A DNA stretch of 64,000 bases from Metallyticus violacea (taxonomy: Eukaryota > Arthropoda > Insecta > Mantodea > Metallyticidae): assembly GCA_030762175.1 (NCBI GenBank), contig CM060831.1:74271001-74335000 (forward strand), given 5' to 3'. The notes beneath the pieces are model-generated. The model did not search any database and was not told the DNA's origin. It saw nothing but the letters and a program-made list of their open reading frames with translations. Each line of letters opens with the position of its first letter. Within the stretch, counting starts at the first letter, position 1. This document shows, piece by piece, positions 1 to 10,961 of the stretch. Both the position numbers and the translations under genes were made by a program.

Positions 1-61
1 GCGCCTTTAAAATAGCGAACATATTAATATTGGAGATAGGGTAATGCTCTGAATAATATGA

Positions 62-73
62 TTTCATTTCAAG
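62..73. repeat. Target-site duplication of SINE S1 copy 1
   Basis: TTTCATTTCAAG is repeated exactly at 356-367, immediately outside the tRNA-like head. Its length and position are as expected for LINE-mediated insertion. Confidence 0.9.
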
Positions 74-355
74 AATGGATGATGTTTAGCGCCCGATTTT
101 GCTACAGAGGCACCACAGGTGATGGACACTGATGATACATGAGATGAAATGATGTACAGGGAAAGGATTTATTTTTAAGGAAGGAATCATTCCAGGTCTA
201 AGTTTAGGGCACCTCTCCGGCATTTGCCATTTATCAGGACCGAGGAAAACCTAGAAAAAACCTCAGATAGGGGGGAGGGGGGTCCTGCCGGGATTCGAAC
301 CCCAGACCTCCCGCTCACAAGTCCGCGCCTTAACGACCTCGGCCACCCGTGGCGG
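74..355 (-). mobile_element. tRNA-derived SINE, family S1, copy 1
   Basis: The minus strand starts with a tRNA-like head (about 286-355): a box A of the Leu/Ser type (GTGGCCGAGGTCGTTAAGGC) and a perfect box B (GGTTCGAATCC). A body of about 200 bp follows and is shared with copies at 48991-49271 and 60020-60285. The insertion is flanked by a perfect 12-bp target duplication, TTTCATTTCAAG, at 62-73 and 356-367, which fixes both ends. It is a Pol III-transcribed, non-coding retroposon that would have used the enzymes of a LINE. An open frame reading through it on the plus strand is incidental. Confidence 0.93.
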
Positions 356-367
356 TTTCATTTCAAG

Positions 368-1200
368 GAAACCTTAAACGACACTAAATTTATCCGTTTA
401 AACTTTGCATAGTAATTAATAAAAAGAACGCAATCAATTAATATTTTGACAACTTAAGTGTCGTTACAATGACACTTCTAGAAAATTTACAGTAACACTA
501 TCTTTAAAATACCAAATGGGATTCATTCTGATTTATAGCATGTATAAATACTTCAAGGAACTTTTATCCCCAATAACTTAGGTTTGAAGCACAGAGATCA
601 ATCATATGAATTGAGGATACAAGCATTGAAATTCCTGAAGAGAAAATGTGCAACAATTGAGTGATTCTAAGAAATTCTCATAAGCCTCGAGCTCATAAGT
701 CCCTTAGCAACGAAATGGGAGGGGAAAGCGTACTTATGGAACCTTCAAGGCGTTGTTGGCCCCTTCCTGAGATCGGGAAGATAAAAACTGCAGATGTTAA
801 TGAACTTGAACCTACATGGTGACATTAAGGTTGAAAGATGTCACTCAAAAATCAACTATTTTGACTCTTATCCTGACTTTTTTCCAAATTGTAGTGCGGT
901 GAGTGATAAACGTGGGAAGTATATCTATTAAGAAATTTCAGACAGAAAGAATTCATCAGATTGAGGCGTGTTCATATTTAATCTTTAAGAATCAAGCTAT
1001 ACAATGAGTTGTTGGATGAGTTTTAAATGAGGTATGGGGGAGAGAAACTGTACATCGGTGTTGATGTGTATATGCCTTTTTCTGCAGGCTTCATTTGCAG
1101 AAGAGCTGCACTGCGCTGAAGATAGCCGGTATGCCCACCAATTCAGTCAGTGAGTCGTAATACAGTTTTAAAAAGCTGAGAGGTGAAAGCCAGTAAGACA
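368..1200. other. Unassigned AT-rich stretch
   Basis: I see no coding potential, RNA gene or terminal repeats here. A somewhat less AT-rich patch at about 690-780 may be further decayed repeat related to the fragment that follows. Confidence 0.5.
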
Positions 1201-1299
1201 TTCATCAGAGATTTTCTATGTGTATGGATTGCTCACGAACATTCCTTGCTGTCGTCAGTTTGCCGCATCCCGCAGGTGCTAAAGTCATCATTGATATCT

Positions 1300-1460
1300 G
1301 ATACGTGAAAGTTCTTAGACTTTCAAGGCCGTTGTCGTTACCAGGTACAATATTTTCAGTGCTTAGGGGTCGTGGTATACTGGGCTTCTGCTGCTTCCAA
1401 ATCGTTTCGTCTACATCTATGGTAGACATTTTCAGTGGCAGTAGCAAGCTAAACGTGTTC
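1300..1460 (-). mobile_element. Retroelement terminal fragment with conserved hairpin (Penelope-like?)
   Basis: Read on the minus strand, positions 1437-1403 give CACTGAAAATG, a perfect 6-bp stem (GTCTAC/GTAGAC, plus-strand arms 1409-1414 and 1422-1427) with a 7-nt loop, then GAAACG. This is followed by a stretch containing CCAGTATACCACG. The same layout (CACTGAAGATG, stem, GACGAAACG, then CCACGGCTTC) forms the outer ends of the element at 44.07-46.23 kb. The stem sequence differs between the loci but pairing is kept. A second, weaker CACTGAAAAT unit follows at about 1325-1362. I infer a truncated 3' end of a related retroelement; the Penelope-like assignment comes from general resemblance of this motif and is tentative. 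Confidence 0.5.
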
Positions 1461-2589
1461 TAGCGGAGGTCTCAACGGCGACTGTGCTCGTTCTAGGGCT
1501 GCGATATTTATATCACCGTCAGGCCGGATAGTCTGCAGTGAATGGTTCGGGTTAGATGTTGGCTGGACTTAGTGTGCGGAGTGCTGCGTTGTGCCGGAGT
1601 CTGATATTAGTTCGGGTTGAGTACTTCATTTTGGCTTTTGTCAATGATAATCTGATAGTCAACGACATGATAACTTCTGAAGAAAAAGGTATGCAGTAAG
1701 CTCAAATAAATATTGATTTTGCTTGTTTTTGAAATCTCGAACGGTTTCCATATATCTATGCTAACCTACTCTTGCTGTCTTATATTATGAATAAAAAAAA
1801 AATACTCAAGTGATTAAGCTTAAAATTCCGGAAATGGATATATAAAAATAGAAGTTCTATAACCTTCCCTATTTTACAATTCTATTAGTACTATTTGAAT
1901 ATATTTATCACGGGAAGCTCTTATTTTATGATCAAAATATAATAATTTGAATATATAGGAATGTTTAAAGAAGAAAATAGTAGTTCTGGAAACCTTTGTT
2001 CCAAAAAATATCTGCTGATATTTCCTTACGGTTTTTGGTGAAAATATATTTCTTTAATAGAAAGATAATAAATGTTTATACTCCTATATTATTTGCCAGA
2101 TTGAACAAACGCTTTCAAACGGAATACAAAATATATGTTTTTTATAATTAATTTATGCTTTAAAGTAAATCACGAGTTTTAATTCAAAATATACTATTTT
2201 TAATTTTGTATATGCTTGTAATGAATATTAATTTTTGGCCCATATGATTCCAACTTACCTTTGTTAGCATTCATATAATACTTTCGGGTAACACAACCAA
2301 ATGTGGAGATCCTCTGAACACTTACTTTTCAAAGTGGTTAAATTATTAAATCATTTTTAGTGCTTTTAAACGACTGCATTGCACAATTTTCCCTTAAATG
2401 CAATGGCAATCATTGGTTATTTAAATAGCAGAAAAGCTACAGATTAGTAAAGAGAAATGCTCTTAAGTTAATGTTACAAGTGTAAAATACTAGAGTATTC
2501 GAAATGTAATGACAACGCAGTTACTGTTTCACACTAAATATACTTAGGTTGCGTTTAGCATAGCACACTTCAAATATAATCAACCCCGG
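1461..2589. other. Unassigned, largely AT-rich
   Basis: From about 1700 the sequence is very AT-rich and stop-dense in all frames. No feature recognised. Confidence 0.5.
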
Positions 2590-2981
2590 TTATGTCAACT
2601 GTACGTTTCCAAATCCTTGGAAGATGGCACACTCCATCTTCAGCATCATTTCTGAATATCTCTCTCACTTATCGATCTAAACCTCTTTGGATGTCAACTT
2701 TGATTGAAAGCGAATATCTTGCAGAGGTTCTTAGATCTTTGAAAACACAAGGATTCATTAATTTGGTAGATGCTCAGTACTTCACAGTTCCATCTTCTTA
2801 ACTAATTGCGCACAGTGTCAGCCAAATGACAGCGAGCGTTATCATGTAATAATAGGCCTCTAGTCAATTGCCTGAGTTCGTTTATGAAGAAATGCGGGGA
2901 GTAAATGATATTACAAGTAATTAGAGCAGTAAGCTGCATTAATTCTTATAGGATAAGGAACAGTATGCATAAAAATCCATA

Positions 2982-3573
2982 GGGTGCCAAAAAATGTATA
3001 CACACTTCAAGTAAAGAAAAAACTGTGTTAACATTATAAAACTGAATTCACACAAACAGAAAATGATGAGCTCTAACCATCTTAGAATTTTACAGTTACA
3101 ACAGTAGCTCAAAATGCCCACCATCGGCGTCAATACACTTCCGAGTACGTTGAACTACTGATTGAGCAACGTTTGCGAAAGTGTCCTCAGCGATTGCAGC
3201 CGTTTCAATTTCTTCCAGAAGTGCTGTCAGTATAGCTGGTTGTCTAACTTCAACAACATTCCATGTTTTCCAATACCACTTGAAAATTGCTTTCCGCTGT
3301 TCAAATGATAATCTTGGCTCCATTTTGTTGTAGCAACGCAGAACGTAATGGGAGTCACATCTGTTTACGGAACATTATCGATAATCTTGACTTCATTTAT
3401 TCATTTACCTGTCATTTATTCGTTTACCTGTCACGTAGCAACGCTATCATATTGTGAGTTACATCTGTTTACAGAACATCATACTACACATTACTGTTGT
3501 TTTTCGGTCCAACTTTGAAATATATTAAATAGATGTTTACTGTGAAAGCGTGTATTTAATTTGGCACCCTCGG
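2982..3573 (-). mobile_element. Mariner/IS630-like deletion derivative A (592 bp), nested
   Basis: The TIRs are GGGTGCCAAAAAATGTATAC at the left and, on the minus strand, CCGAGGGTGCCAAATTAAAT at the right. TA lies on both sides (2980-2981, 3574-3575). The remaining frame (3096-3323, minus) joins the transposase start MEPRLSFEQRK...WYWKT directly to the C-terminal segment ...VQRTRKCIDADGGHFE, so the central part with the catalytic core is gone. It is homologous to 10141-10959 in its 5' leader, N-terminus, C-terminus and 3' UTR. Subterminal copies of TGTTCTGTAAACAGATGT lie in the leader. It could only have moved with transposase supplied from elsewhere. Confidence 0.9.
3096..3323 (-). pseudogene. 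Transposase N/C-terminal deletion fusion
   Basis: This 75-codon frame begins with an N-terminal helix-turn-helix region like the DUF4817-type heads of insect IS630/mariner elements (MEPRLSFEQRK). After about 26 residues it switches to the family's C-terminal segment (LTALLEEIETA...CIDADGGHFE). The catalytic aspartates are absent. The frame is open but probably makes nothing functional. Confidence 0.75.
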
Positions 3574-3575
3574 TA

Positions 3576-6500
3576 TGTTTTCATTTAAACAACAGACAAT
3601 TATCAATTACTTCAAAAAACCCTGCAATTCAAAGCATCTTTTTGGGCAATTTACTTGAGTGAGCTATATACAAAAGTAACTATGTCTCATCCAATGTGAT
3701 AATGCGTCGTTAGGTTTCATCTTCAGATGCAGTCAGCGTTTCCATTTTCAGCTAAACGTGCAAACGCAGCGAGCATACACTTTCCCCTTTTTCAGTTTCG
3801 TTACCAAATTTTTGTAACAGAAGTAAGTTCCATTTCCAGCGCTTGTCTTCTTCCCATAGAGTACTTAAAGCCTCAACATATTGTAACGATGGGTCCACCA
3901 GTTTGTGGTCTGTGGCCAGTTTTCACTTCCTTGACGAAATCGGTAGAGTAGGACACAATCTTCTTAAAGTACAGAGTGTGATATTTTTCTCTTGATTTTT
4001 ATGAAACATGTTTGTTTTTGTCTACTGAACATTTAAGTCGGTTTTACTTAGTACTACAGGTGAAACAATTCCTTCAGAAATAAAATATCAGCATAAGTCT
4101 GGCGCAAATTAGGGATCATCACATGAGAGGGAGGGGTTTAAGAAAATGTGGCTACAATGCATAAATCTGCTGTTGTTTACATTGGAACGCTAGTCAGATG
4201 TCATAGGCAAACAGTTGTTGCTCTATATATTAATATAAGATCCCAAAGGTCGCAGCTAGGAGCAGTGATTTACAGCATTGTTGCCTTTACTTTTTGAATA
4301 TCCTAATATTTATGCCATGACCCAACAAGTGCACGTACAGAAAATGATATTACCGCAAGCGAAAAGGTCAGCAAGAAAAAAAAAAAAACTAGCTCTGATA
4401 TTGCTGGGTGTGTGTATACAATTTTACCCCGGTTTTCAACGCCCTTGCGGAAGCAGTGTGTGGTAAAAATCCTGTAATATTATTACTGTCTCTACTACTG
4501 GAATGAAATCGAGTTCATAACGTACGCCTTCCTCCTCCGGCGCGTACGTACATACACAAGCGCGATAACGGCAACTGGAATAGCTAGGTACCGTTATGAA
4601 AATGCCATTAACGTTAAACCCACACTGCCTCGCCAACTTGCATTGCTTGTTCAAACAGGCTAAGTCGGCCGAGTTGCCCTATAGCTCTCGTCTTTATTTC
4701 GCAGCCGCGTTACCGTTTTGTTTTCTTCCCTGGGTCTTCTGATATAGCTCACCAATCTCTATTAGTGCTTAACCCCAAAACATTTACCATTCATCTGTTA
4801 AATAGTTACAACTGGCCTTTATCGTCATGGATGCTGTTACAGCATCCTCTGGAATATTAGAGTTGGAGAAAAATCTGACATCATAGCCCGAAAAGAGCAG
4901 TACAAGAACATATATACATTCATTCATTTTGTTCACTCTAAAGGTTTATTTCAATATTACATAGGTTGCTACTTAAGGATTAGAATAAAAACTTAATAAC
5001 TGTACAAAACAAACTTTTCTGTAAGATTAAAGAGAATATTGTAAAATATATATTCGTTTTTTTTAACTTATAAACACATAAATATTCTTTAAATCTTCAG
5101 CACGTTGAGCAGAACATTAGACATTCAGGAATTTAGCTATTTTTCCATAAAATTTAAATTTTAAAATACAGCATCTATAAAACGTTTATGCAAAAGTTTA
5201 AAAAATGCATTAACAGGTAACCCTACAAAATATCAAAAGTGATCCAAACAACTAACTAAAAATTTTCATACATTACATAATTATAAATAATATGTTTAAA
5301 TATATTTAATATTTTACGAGGACTTTATACTTGTAAATAATATGTATCATTTCTGTTTTATTCAAAACTTGGTAATGACCTTAAGATTAATATAGATAAT
5401 AGTATAACTGTTTTATATATTTAAAAATAAAATTAAGAACGTCTGTATTATCATTGTTATTTATATATCTGAATAAGTTCAGATAAAATAAAAATAAAAT
5501 TAAAATAAAACAAATAGGTACATTAAATGAAAATTTAGGATATAGTCGGTATTTCTGTACCAATTCGGTAATATTTCCCAGGAAGAAAATGACTATTTCC
5601 TGTTCATGTGAAACACAAACAATATCTTTTAACAATTAAAGTCAAAACATATTAACTTAATTTCTATTTTATAATTTGCGTTTCCAAGCTAAATCATTTC
5701 TAAACTACACAATAATTAGACGTGCATCGTATTAGGTAAGTCAAAATATTTCTTATAAGTTTAAAAAGTCAATAGTTTTACTCCCATGACGTATTAAGAT
5801 AAAGTTTAAAAATTAAAATGTGTAATCGATGATGGGCTTTTAAAATACAATATTTTACACACAAATTTTTCTAACTGTTTTCATGGAATTTTACAGTCTA
5901 AAAGAGACTTCGAAAACGAATATCTCAAGAAAAGGGTGTTAACTCCAAAGATGCAAATTTGTTTATTGGCCAAGAGGACAGAAAACACATAATGTATTCT
6001 CTCAAATACAAAGTGTATTCAGTGAATTACATTAACTGAAATCGTAATGCAGTTATGGTTAAAAAAAATTACCTCCAGTACCTAGTTTTGAAAATACTTA
6101 ACCACTTCAATGAGTGACACTGTATGGTTTATGGTTAAATAGAGGTGTAAGATGCTTATGGCTTTGCCTCTGCGAATAATTCTTTAAATGACATTATCTA
6201 TTAACATTCGTTACATTGCAACGTAGATATGATGTTGATTCATATCGATACATGTAGTTCTATATTGAAACTTCTGAGATTATTCGTTCCTAATTTCAAA
6301 ATACTCAATGTGAAACCTCCTTTCAACTTGTAAATTATATATTTCCCCCACCTAGTATAGTTCCTACAAAGCATTTGCTAATATCTCTCTTTATTGTCGT
6401 AGCCCAAAGCAACAGTTTTAGTGTTCGAGTTTAACGTTCATCTTTAACACCGTTATACATTCAACAGTCTTTGGTGATGCTGATGACTTGTTTTACAAGA

Positions 6501-6690
6501 AGCTCTCTGTCGATTCAAAATGACTTATCTCCTCCAGGTTAATTTTGTACTTCGTCTTGCAGTACCCGGTCTAACAAGCCGTAAATTACATCCCATAGTT
6601 TCATTTTTCCATTCTGCTCTCTAAATTGAATTTAAAAATACGAATAATTAAATACTGGTTAAGGATAATACGGGGGAATCAAGCTCTTAT
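3576..6690. other. Unassigned AT-rich stretch (3960-6690) beyond the mariner relic
   Basis: Past the relic, this region has no supported gene. It includes a short GC-richer patch at about 4490-4720 with a CGTACG-rich core and no coding signature. The 4.9-6.3 kb part is extremely AT-rich and stop-dense. Confidence 0.5.
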
Positions 6691-6724
6691 TCGAGCAGTC
6701 TGTCCAGGGGAGCAAATAAGTGAG

Positions 6725-7300
6725 GGGTGGGATACGGGATGGGCGTCAAAAATAAGGAAAGGGTTACGCAAAATTGGATTGGAATATATTTAGTTAAGGG
6801 GAGAGGGCATTACACGAAATAGTTGGAAAATAGTTAACAGACGTTTGCAAGATATAGACAGGCAAAATATGGAATCTCAATGCGCAGAAAAAGTATCGCT
6901 TAACCTGCAGGCTCATATATATCAGGTGTGGGGAGGGGGGATTATCTAGATATCTTTGTCAGGGAAGAAAGAAATGGTCTCGTATGGCTCAGATTAGGGA
7001 GGTGGAAAGGAAACAAAACGTTAATGCTCTTGGGGAAAGAATTTGTCCATTGTGCGGAGAAACCGATGTCTGGAAGAATATGTTGGCAGAACAGGAAAAC
7101 GGAGCATTTAAGAAACGAGCATTTATCACCGGAATTTTTTAATTCGAATAGATGTTTGGACATTTGCCGGGAAGTGTTGGTGCATGCAGGTACTCACACA
7201 ATTTGGGAATATTTTTAGAGAAGACCCGACAAAGACATAATGAAGAGGAGGGAAATGAAGTGGGAGTGTGAGTAAATGAAAGGGGTGCTCAAGAATAAGG
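6725..7300 (+). pseudogene. Non-LTR retrotransposon ORF2 3' end (family L1a)
   Basis: The plus strand reads, with stops and frameshifts, as the C-terminal domain of an insect LINE ORF2. It runs from WASKIRKGLRKIGLEYI and WKIVNRRLQDIDRQN through EERNGLVWLRLGRWK to a terminal zinc-binding motif, ERICPLCGETDVWK, near 7040-7080. Such C-terminal Cys/His domains follow the reverse transcriptase and are thought to bind nucleic acid. No RT domain is present upstream, so this is 5'-truncated. The 3' flank (to about 7500) is AT-rich with TGTA-type simple sequence, as expected of a LINE 3' UTR. The fragment at 62.6-63.4 kb belongs to the same general type. Confidence 0.75.
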
Positions 7301-8353
7301 ATTCCATTCATGTTTATGAATTTGTATATAAAAGTATTAATAGAAAAAGTAAATATATAGAAGTATTTTATATCTGTATTTATACATGTAGGTAGGTATG
7401 TATCTACGTGTATATATGTATACGTATGACCCTTTTGATTGTTCTAATGATGACATTAGCATGTACGGCCGTAAGGCCTATACGACAGTTGTATTTATTT
7501 GAATGTATTATAAACATACAATAATACGTCCATTACTACTATTAAAACTAAACCTTTATGTTACCAGATCTTTAAAATTCTAAAATTTAACGCAAGTGTA
7601 CTATATTATTATAAAAGTAATTTTTAAGAATGTGTGCATACAATTTAACATGAACATCAAACAGTAAAACGGTATAACTGTACAATATCTCAGTAACTTA
7701 ATTTCAAAAGTATGGAAAAATTAGAAAGAATATTCTGGTAGCCACCAAATGTAAATATTTTGCTGATTATCTGTTGAACCACCTCAGAGACCGATAGTGG
7801 AGAAAAAGAAATATGCCTGCTGAACATAAGAGTATTTCCGAGGAACTATCCGGAAATGATTTGATCTGCAACCCAGCCCCTTGAAGACAAATAATGGGGA
7901 GCTTTTTGATCCGAGGAACATCCAACTAGGTCTTAAACGTAGTTGCGTTATATTTTTATTAAAATGGAATGTAATCTTAAAGCTTTGCAGATATGGCTAG
8001 AGAGCTCAAAAGTGGCATAATTCGTGTGCATGGACACAGATTTTCCGCAATGGGACACATAATGGAAGACGGAATAATATTTGTCTTTATAAGAGTGTAA
8101 AATACTTAACAATTTAATGGGGAAAAAACAAAGCCTTTCAGAACTTGCTTCTTATAGCATACAGAAAATTTGCCTATAAGAAACCCTGTAATGTAAACGT
8201 TTTCAAAATAATTCCCAAATATATTGTTTAAATAAGGTGTTGCATAGGAAGTGTTTTATTGAAAGTGTGTTTAGAATTTAATAATTATATTTAAAATTTT
8301 AGCTAAAAATAATGCCGAAGTTAAAAAAAATGAATATGTTTCAATAATCTGAG
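7301..8353. other. LINE 3' flank and unassigned AT-rich sequence
   Basis: About 7300-7500 is probably the LINE 3' UTR, with a TATG/TACG-rich simple stretch at 7380-7430. The remainder shows no gene or repeat that I recognise. Confidence 0.45.
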
Positions 8354-8425
8354 AACGACACCGTCCCGTTCAAGACAGCGCGCTCTCTGGAGGAAAACTC
8401 CCAGGACGTGGCCAAGGTGAAGTAA
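8354..8425 (+). CDS. Candidate terminal host exon (partial, unidentified)
   Basis: This 72-bp island is read on the plus strand as NDTVPFKTARSLEENSQDV followed by AKVK and TAA (stop 8423-8425). Including the GAG at 8351-8353, 21 of 24 sense codons end in G or C, in striking contrast with the AT-rich surroundings. The AG at 8352-8353 could be a splice acceptor, though the tract upstream is not strongly pyrimidine-rich and an in-frame TAA lies just before it. An AATAAA polyadenylation signal occurs at 8504-8509. I do not recognise the peptide. The pattern fits a last coding exon of a host gene on the plus strand; a fragment of an unknown element is the alternative. Confidence 0.4.
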   Translation, partial: NDTVPFKTARSLEENSQDVAKVK

Positions 8426-10138
8426 CCGTAAAAAGTAGAAAAGGAGAAAAGTAAACAATTCCCAAAGATTCAATAATAACTATTTTACTATCATTTGTTA
8501 AACAATAAAACTGTGTAGATAACATATCTAAAACAAATTTTAATTAAGAGATAAAGTATAAAAAGCAGAGTACAATAAGAAAAAATCTTACATCAGGAAT
8601 AATAATGCACTAATGGTTTACAAAATGAATGAAGTATTTAAATGCAGCTAACTACAAAATACGGTGAATATTAAATGATTTAGCCCACTCAACTAGCAAA
8701 CGTGTATCAATTCTTGAGCAGGTAAACTACAAATACCAACATTCAATAAAATCTTGAATTTTAAAAGAAATAACAGTTTAAAACCTTGGCAGAATTATCA
8801 TGACTTAACTTGCCTTATCACTGCATATTTCTTAACAAAAATTTATAACATGCACTGCGAGTCCTGAGTGTTAGATAAACTTTTAAAATTAAAATATTTT
8901 ACTAATAATACCTGGGTCACTAGGTAGACACAGTAAAGAAGCCTCCAGCAATAATTTCTAATAATAATGCCGAAATACCTCAAACTTTTGGAGTTCTTGC
9001 AGTCTTAACAAGCGAAAAAGAAGGTAAACTATGTTGCACATCCGGCAACCTTAATTCCATAACAATAGAATGCGTTGCAACAAATAGGCAAGCAAGTGAG
9101 AATAACATAACAGGAAGGGAGGGATGAAAAAGATGGGACAACTTCATATATCGATCGTGGAAAAAGGCTATGATCAAAAACGCCACAAAACGAAAACTTC
9201 TTGATTATATTTATTTTTAATTAATGTATAAAGCATTTTATATTTTTCATTCTCAAATTGTTCGTTTAAGTAACTGCTGTTTCATGAGACAATCAAAAAT
9301 GTAGATAAGGTAAATATTTGATAAAATGTCATTGAGCTGCTATATTTATTGGAAATGGTGCCTACGTTTGAAATTTTATCTAAATTAATTATAATTATAA
9401 AATTAATCCGGGGCACTACTGCTAAGAGCCAAAGCCTTAAAATTTCGTAGGGGGTCATTGCAATATCACCCAAAGCGGAGTCCTATTTCTCGTATTAATT
9501 AGCTTCCCCAAGCTTCAGGGAAAATTGACTGAATTTAGAATATAAAAAAATTACCTTATCTTACCTGTTTGCATAAAAGATTACCTTGTGGCGTTAAAAT
9601 GGGCAAATAATTAGCAATCTGGAAATATGTATTTTGTTTAGGACGAAATACCTAAAGGGTATTAGGGTCCATCACATACGTGCATACAAAGCTGCTTCAA
9701 TTCTAAGCCAGCAGCATCATTAAAGCTGCAAATCCTGGAACGATTAATATAAAGTATAATTATGTGGAGCATGCAAAAACAAGAATGTAACTTATTTTTT
9801 TAAACACGCGAATGCAAGGCATTTGTGAAAATACAGGAGAAAAGTGGAAAAAGTGAAATATTCCTAGCTTTGTATGTTAAAAAAGCTAACTGTATTCGCT
9901 AATTAATCCAATTAGCTGCAAATCTTTCTTTTTCGTTTTTCTGAGCCAGTTTTCTAGTTTTTATTTATTACATTTTTCTTAGGTGTTCACATTGTACTGC
10001 ACATTTGTAGTCTAGCATTTATAATTAGAGTAAAATAAAGACTTTAATTTCATAAACCAGGCCTTGTAAAGCATGGGGTTCTTATGAACATTTCATCACA
10101 CCTAACAATTTGCGACTAAGCTTTATACACAAGAAGTA
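8426..10138. other. Unassigned AT-rich stretch
   Basis: Apart from possible 3' UTR sequence just after 8425, no coding, RNA or repeat feature is supported. Confidence 0.5.
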
Positions 10139-10140
10139 TA

Positions 10141-10959
10141 CCGAGGGGTCCAAAAAAGGTATGCACAATATTCACAGTATATATCTATTTAATATATTTC
10201 AAAGTGAACCATGAAAAAAATGAATAGTATGATGTTCTGTAAACAGATGTGACTCACATATATTATGATAGCGTTGACAGGTAAATCAACAGTGTGCAAA
10301 TGAAGCTAATATTATCGTATGATGTTCTGTAAACAGATATGACACACATTACGTTATGCTAGCGTTGCTGCAACAAAATGGAGCCACGATTATCGTTTGA
10401 ACAGCGGAAAGAAAATTTGAAGTGGTATTGGAAAACCGTGGAATGGAGTATTGCTGGAGTTCAAAGGCAATGGAGACGTGTGTACAGAACAAAACCGCCG
10501 ACGCGATTAACAATTGCACGCATTCGCGACAAATTTGAGACTCATGGTACTGTATGCACCAGCACTTTACCACCGAGATGTACATGGGTACTTTGATGAC
10601 AGTCTTCCAAGATATTGGATAGAACGAAGAGGTCCGATTGAGTTTCCATCGAGTTCTCCGTTGAACTTCTATCAATGGGGAACTTTTAAGGATATTGTAT
10701 GCCGTAGAAAACCAGCTACATTGGCAGAACTTCGGGAAGAAATTGCTGCAATTACTGAGGACTACCGCAAACGTTACTCAATCAGTAGTTCAACGTATTC
10801 AGAAGTGTATCGACGCCGATGGTGGGCATTTTGAGTAACTGTCGTAACTGTAAAAGTCTAAGATCATCATTTTCTGTTTGTGTGCATTCAGTTTTGTTGT
10901 GTTAAAACAGTTTTAATTTTTCTTAGTTTGTAGTGTGTATAAATTTTTTGCACCCACTG
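10141..10959 (+). mobile_element. Mariner/IS630-like deletion derivative B (819 bp)
   Basis: The left TIR is CCGAGGGGTCCAAAAAAGGT. The right end, read inward on the minus strand, is CAGTGGGTGCAAAAAATTTA. TA lies at 10139-10140 and 10960-10961. It is homologous to the element at 2982-3573 but keeps more of the transposase N-terminus, and its internal deletion has different end points. Two direct copies of GATGTTCTGTAAACAGAT lie in the 5' leader at about 10231 and 10321, possible transposase-binding subterminal repeats. At 819 bp it is well short of the 1.2-1.3 kb typical of autonomous mariner-type elements. Confidence 0.92.
10378..10834 (+). pseudogene. Truncated, frameshifted mariner/IS630-like transposase
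   Basis: It starts at ATG 10378 (MEPRLSFEQRK), the same start as the relic at 3096-3323. The N-terminal helix-turn-helix region continues through LTIARIRDKFETHGTVC to about 10558. The coding sense then resumes in another frame near the C-terminus: SSPLNFYQWG (matching the family's SPLDF.LWG motif), KPATLAELREE, and an end equivalent to RCIDADGGHF. The part between, holding the first two catalytic acidic residues, is deleted. Inactive. Confidence 0.8.
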
Positions 10960-10961
10960 TA

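Larger units (their letters stand above)
2590..3960 (-). pseudogene. Old mariner-family transposase, split by a nested insertion
   Basis: Minus-strand translation gives scattered but ordered mariner landmarks. The first catalytic motif reads RIITLDET (Asp codon at 3689-3691; the following Trp is a stop). The second reads LLLHDNARCH (Asp codon at 2841-2843). A C-terminal LPRIWKRTVD...DYI segment lies near 2590-2650. Removing the 592-bp element at 2982-3573 brings the first two Asp codons to about 85 codons apart, close to the roughly 90 usual in mariner transposases. The family cuts and pastes DNA at TA sites. The copy carries several stops and frameshifts; the third acidic residue is not recognisable. 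Outer TIRs were not found, so the limits are approximate. Confidence 0.7.

Noticed and set aside
10349..10675. 108-codon minus frame
   Set aside because: Antisense shadow of the transposase relic at 10378-10834.
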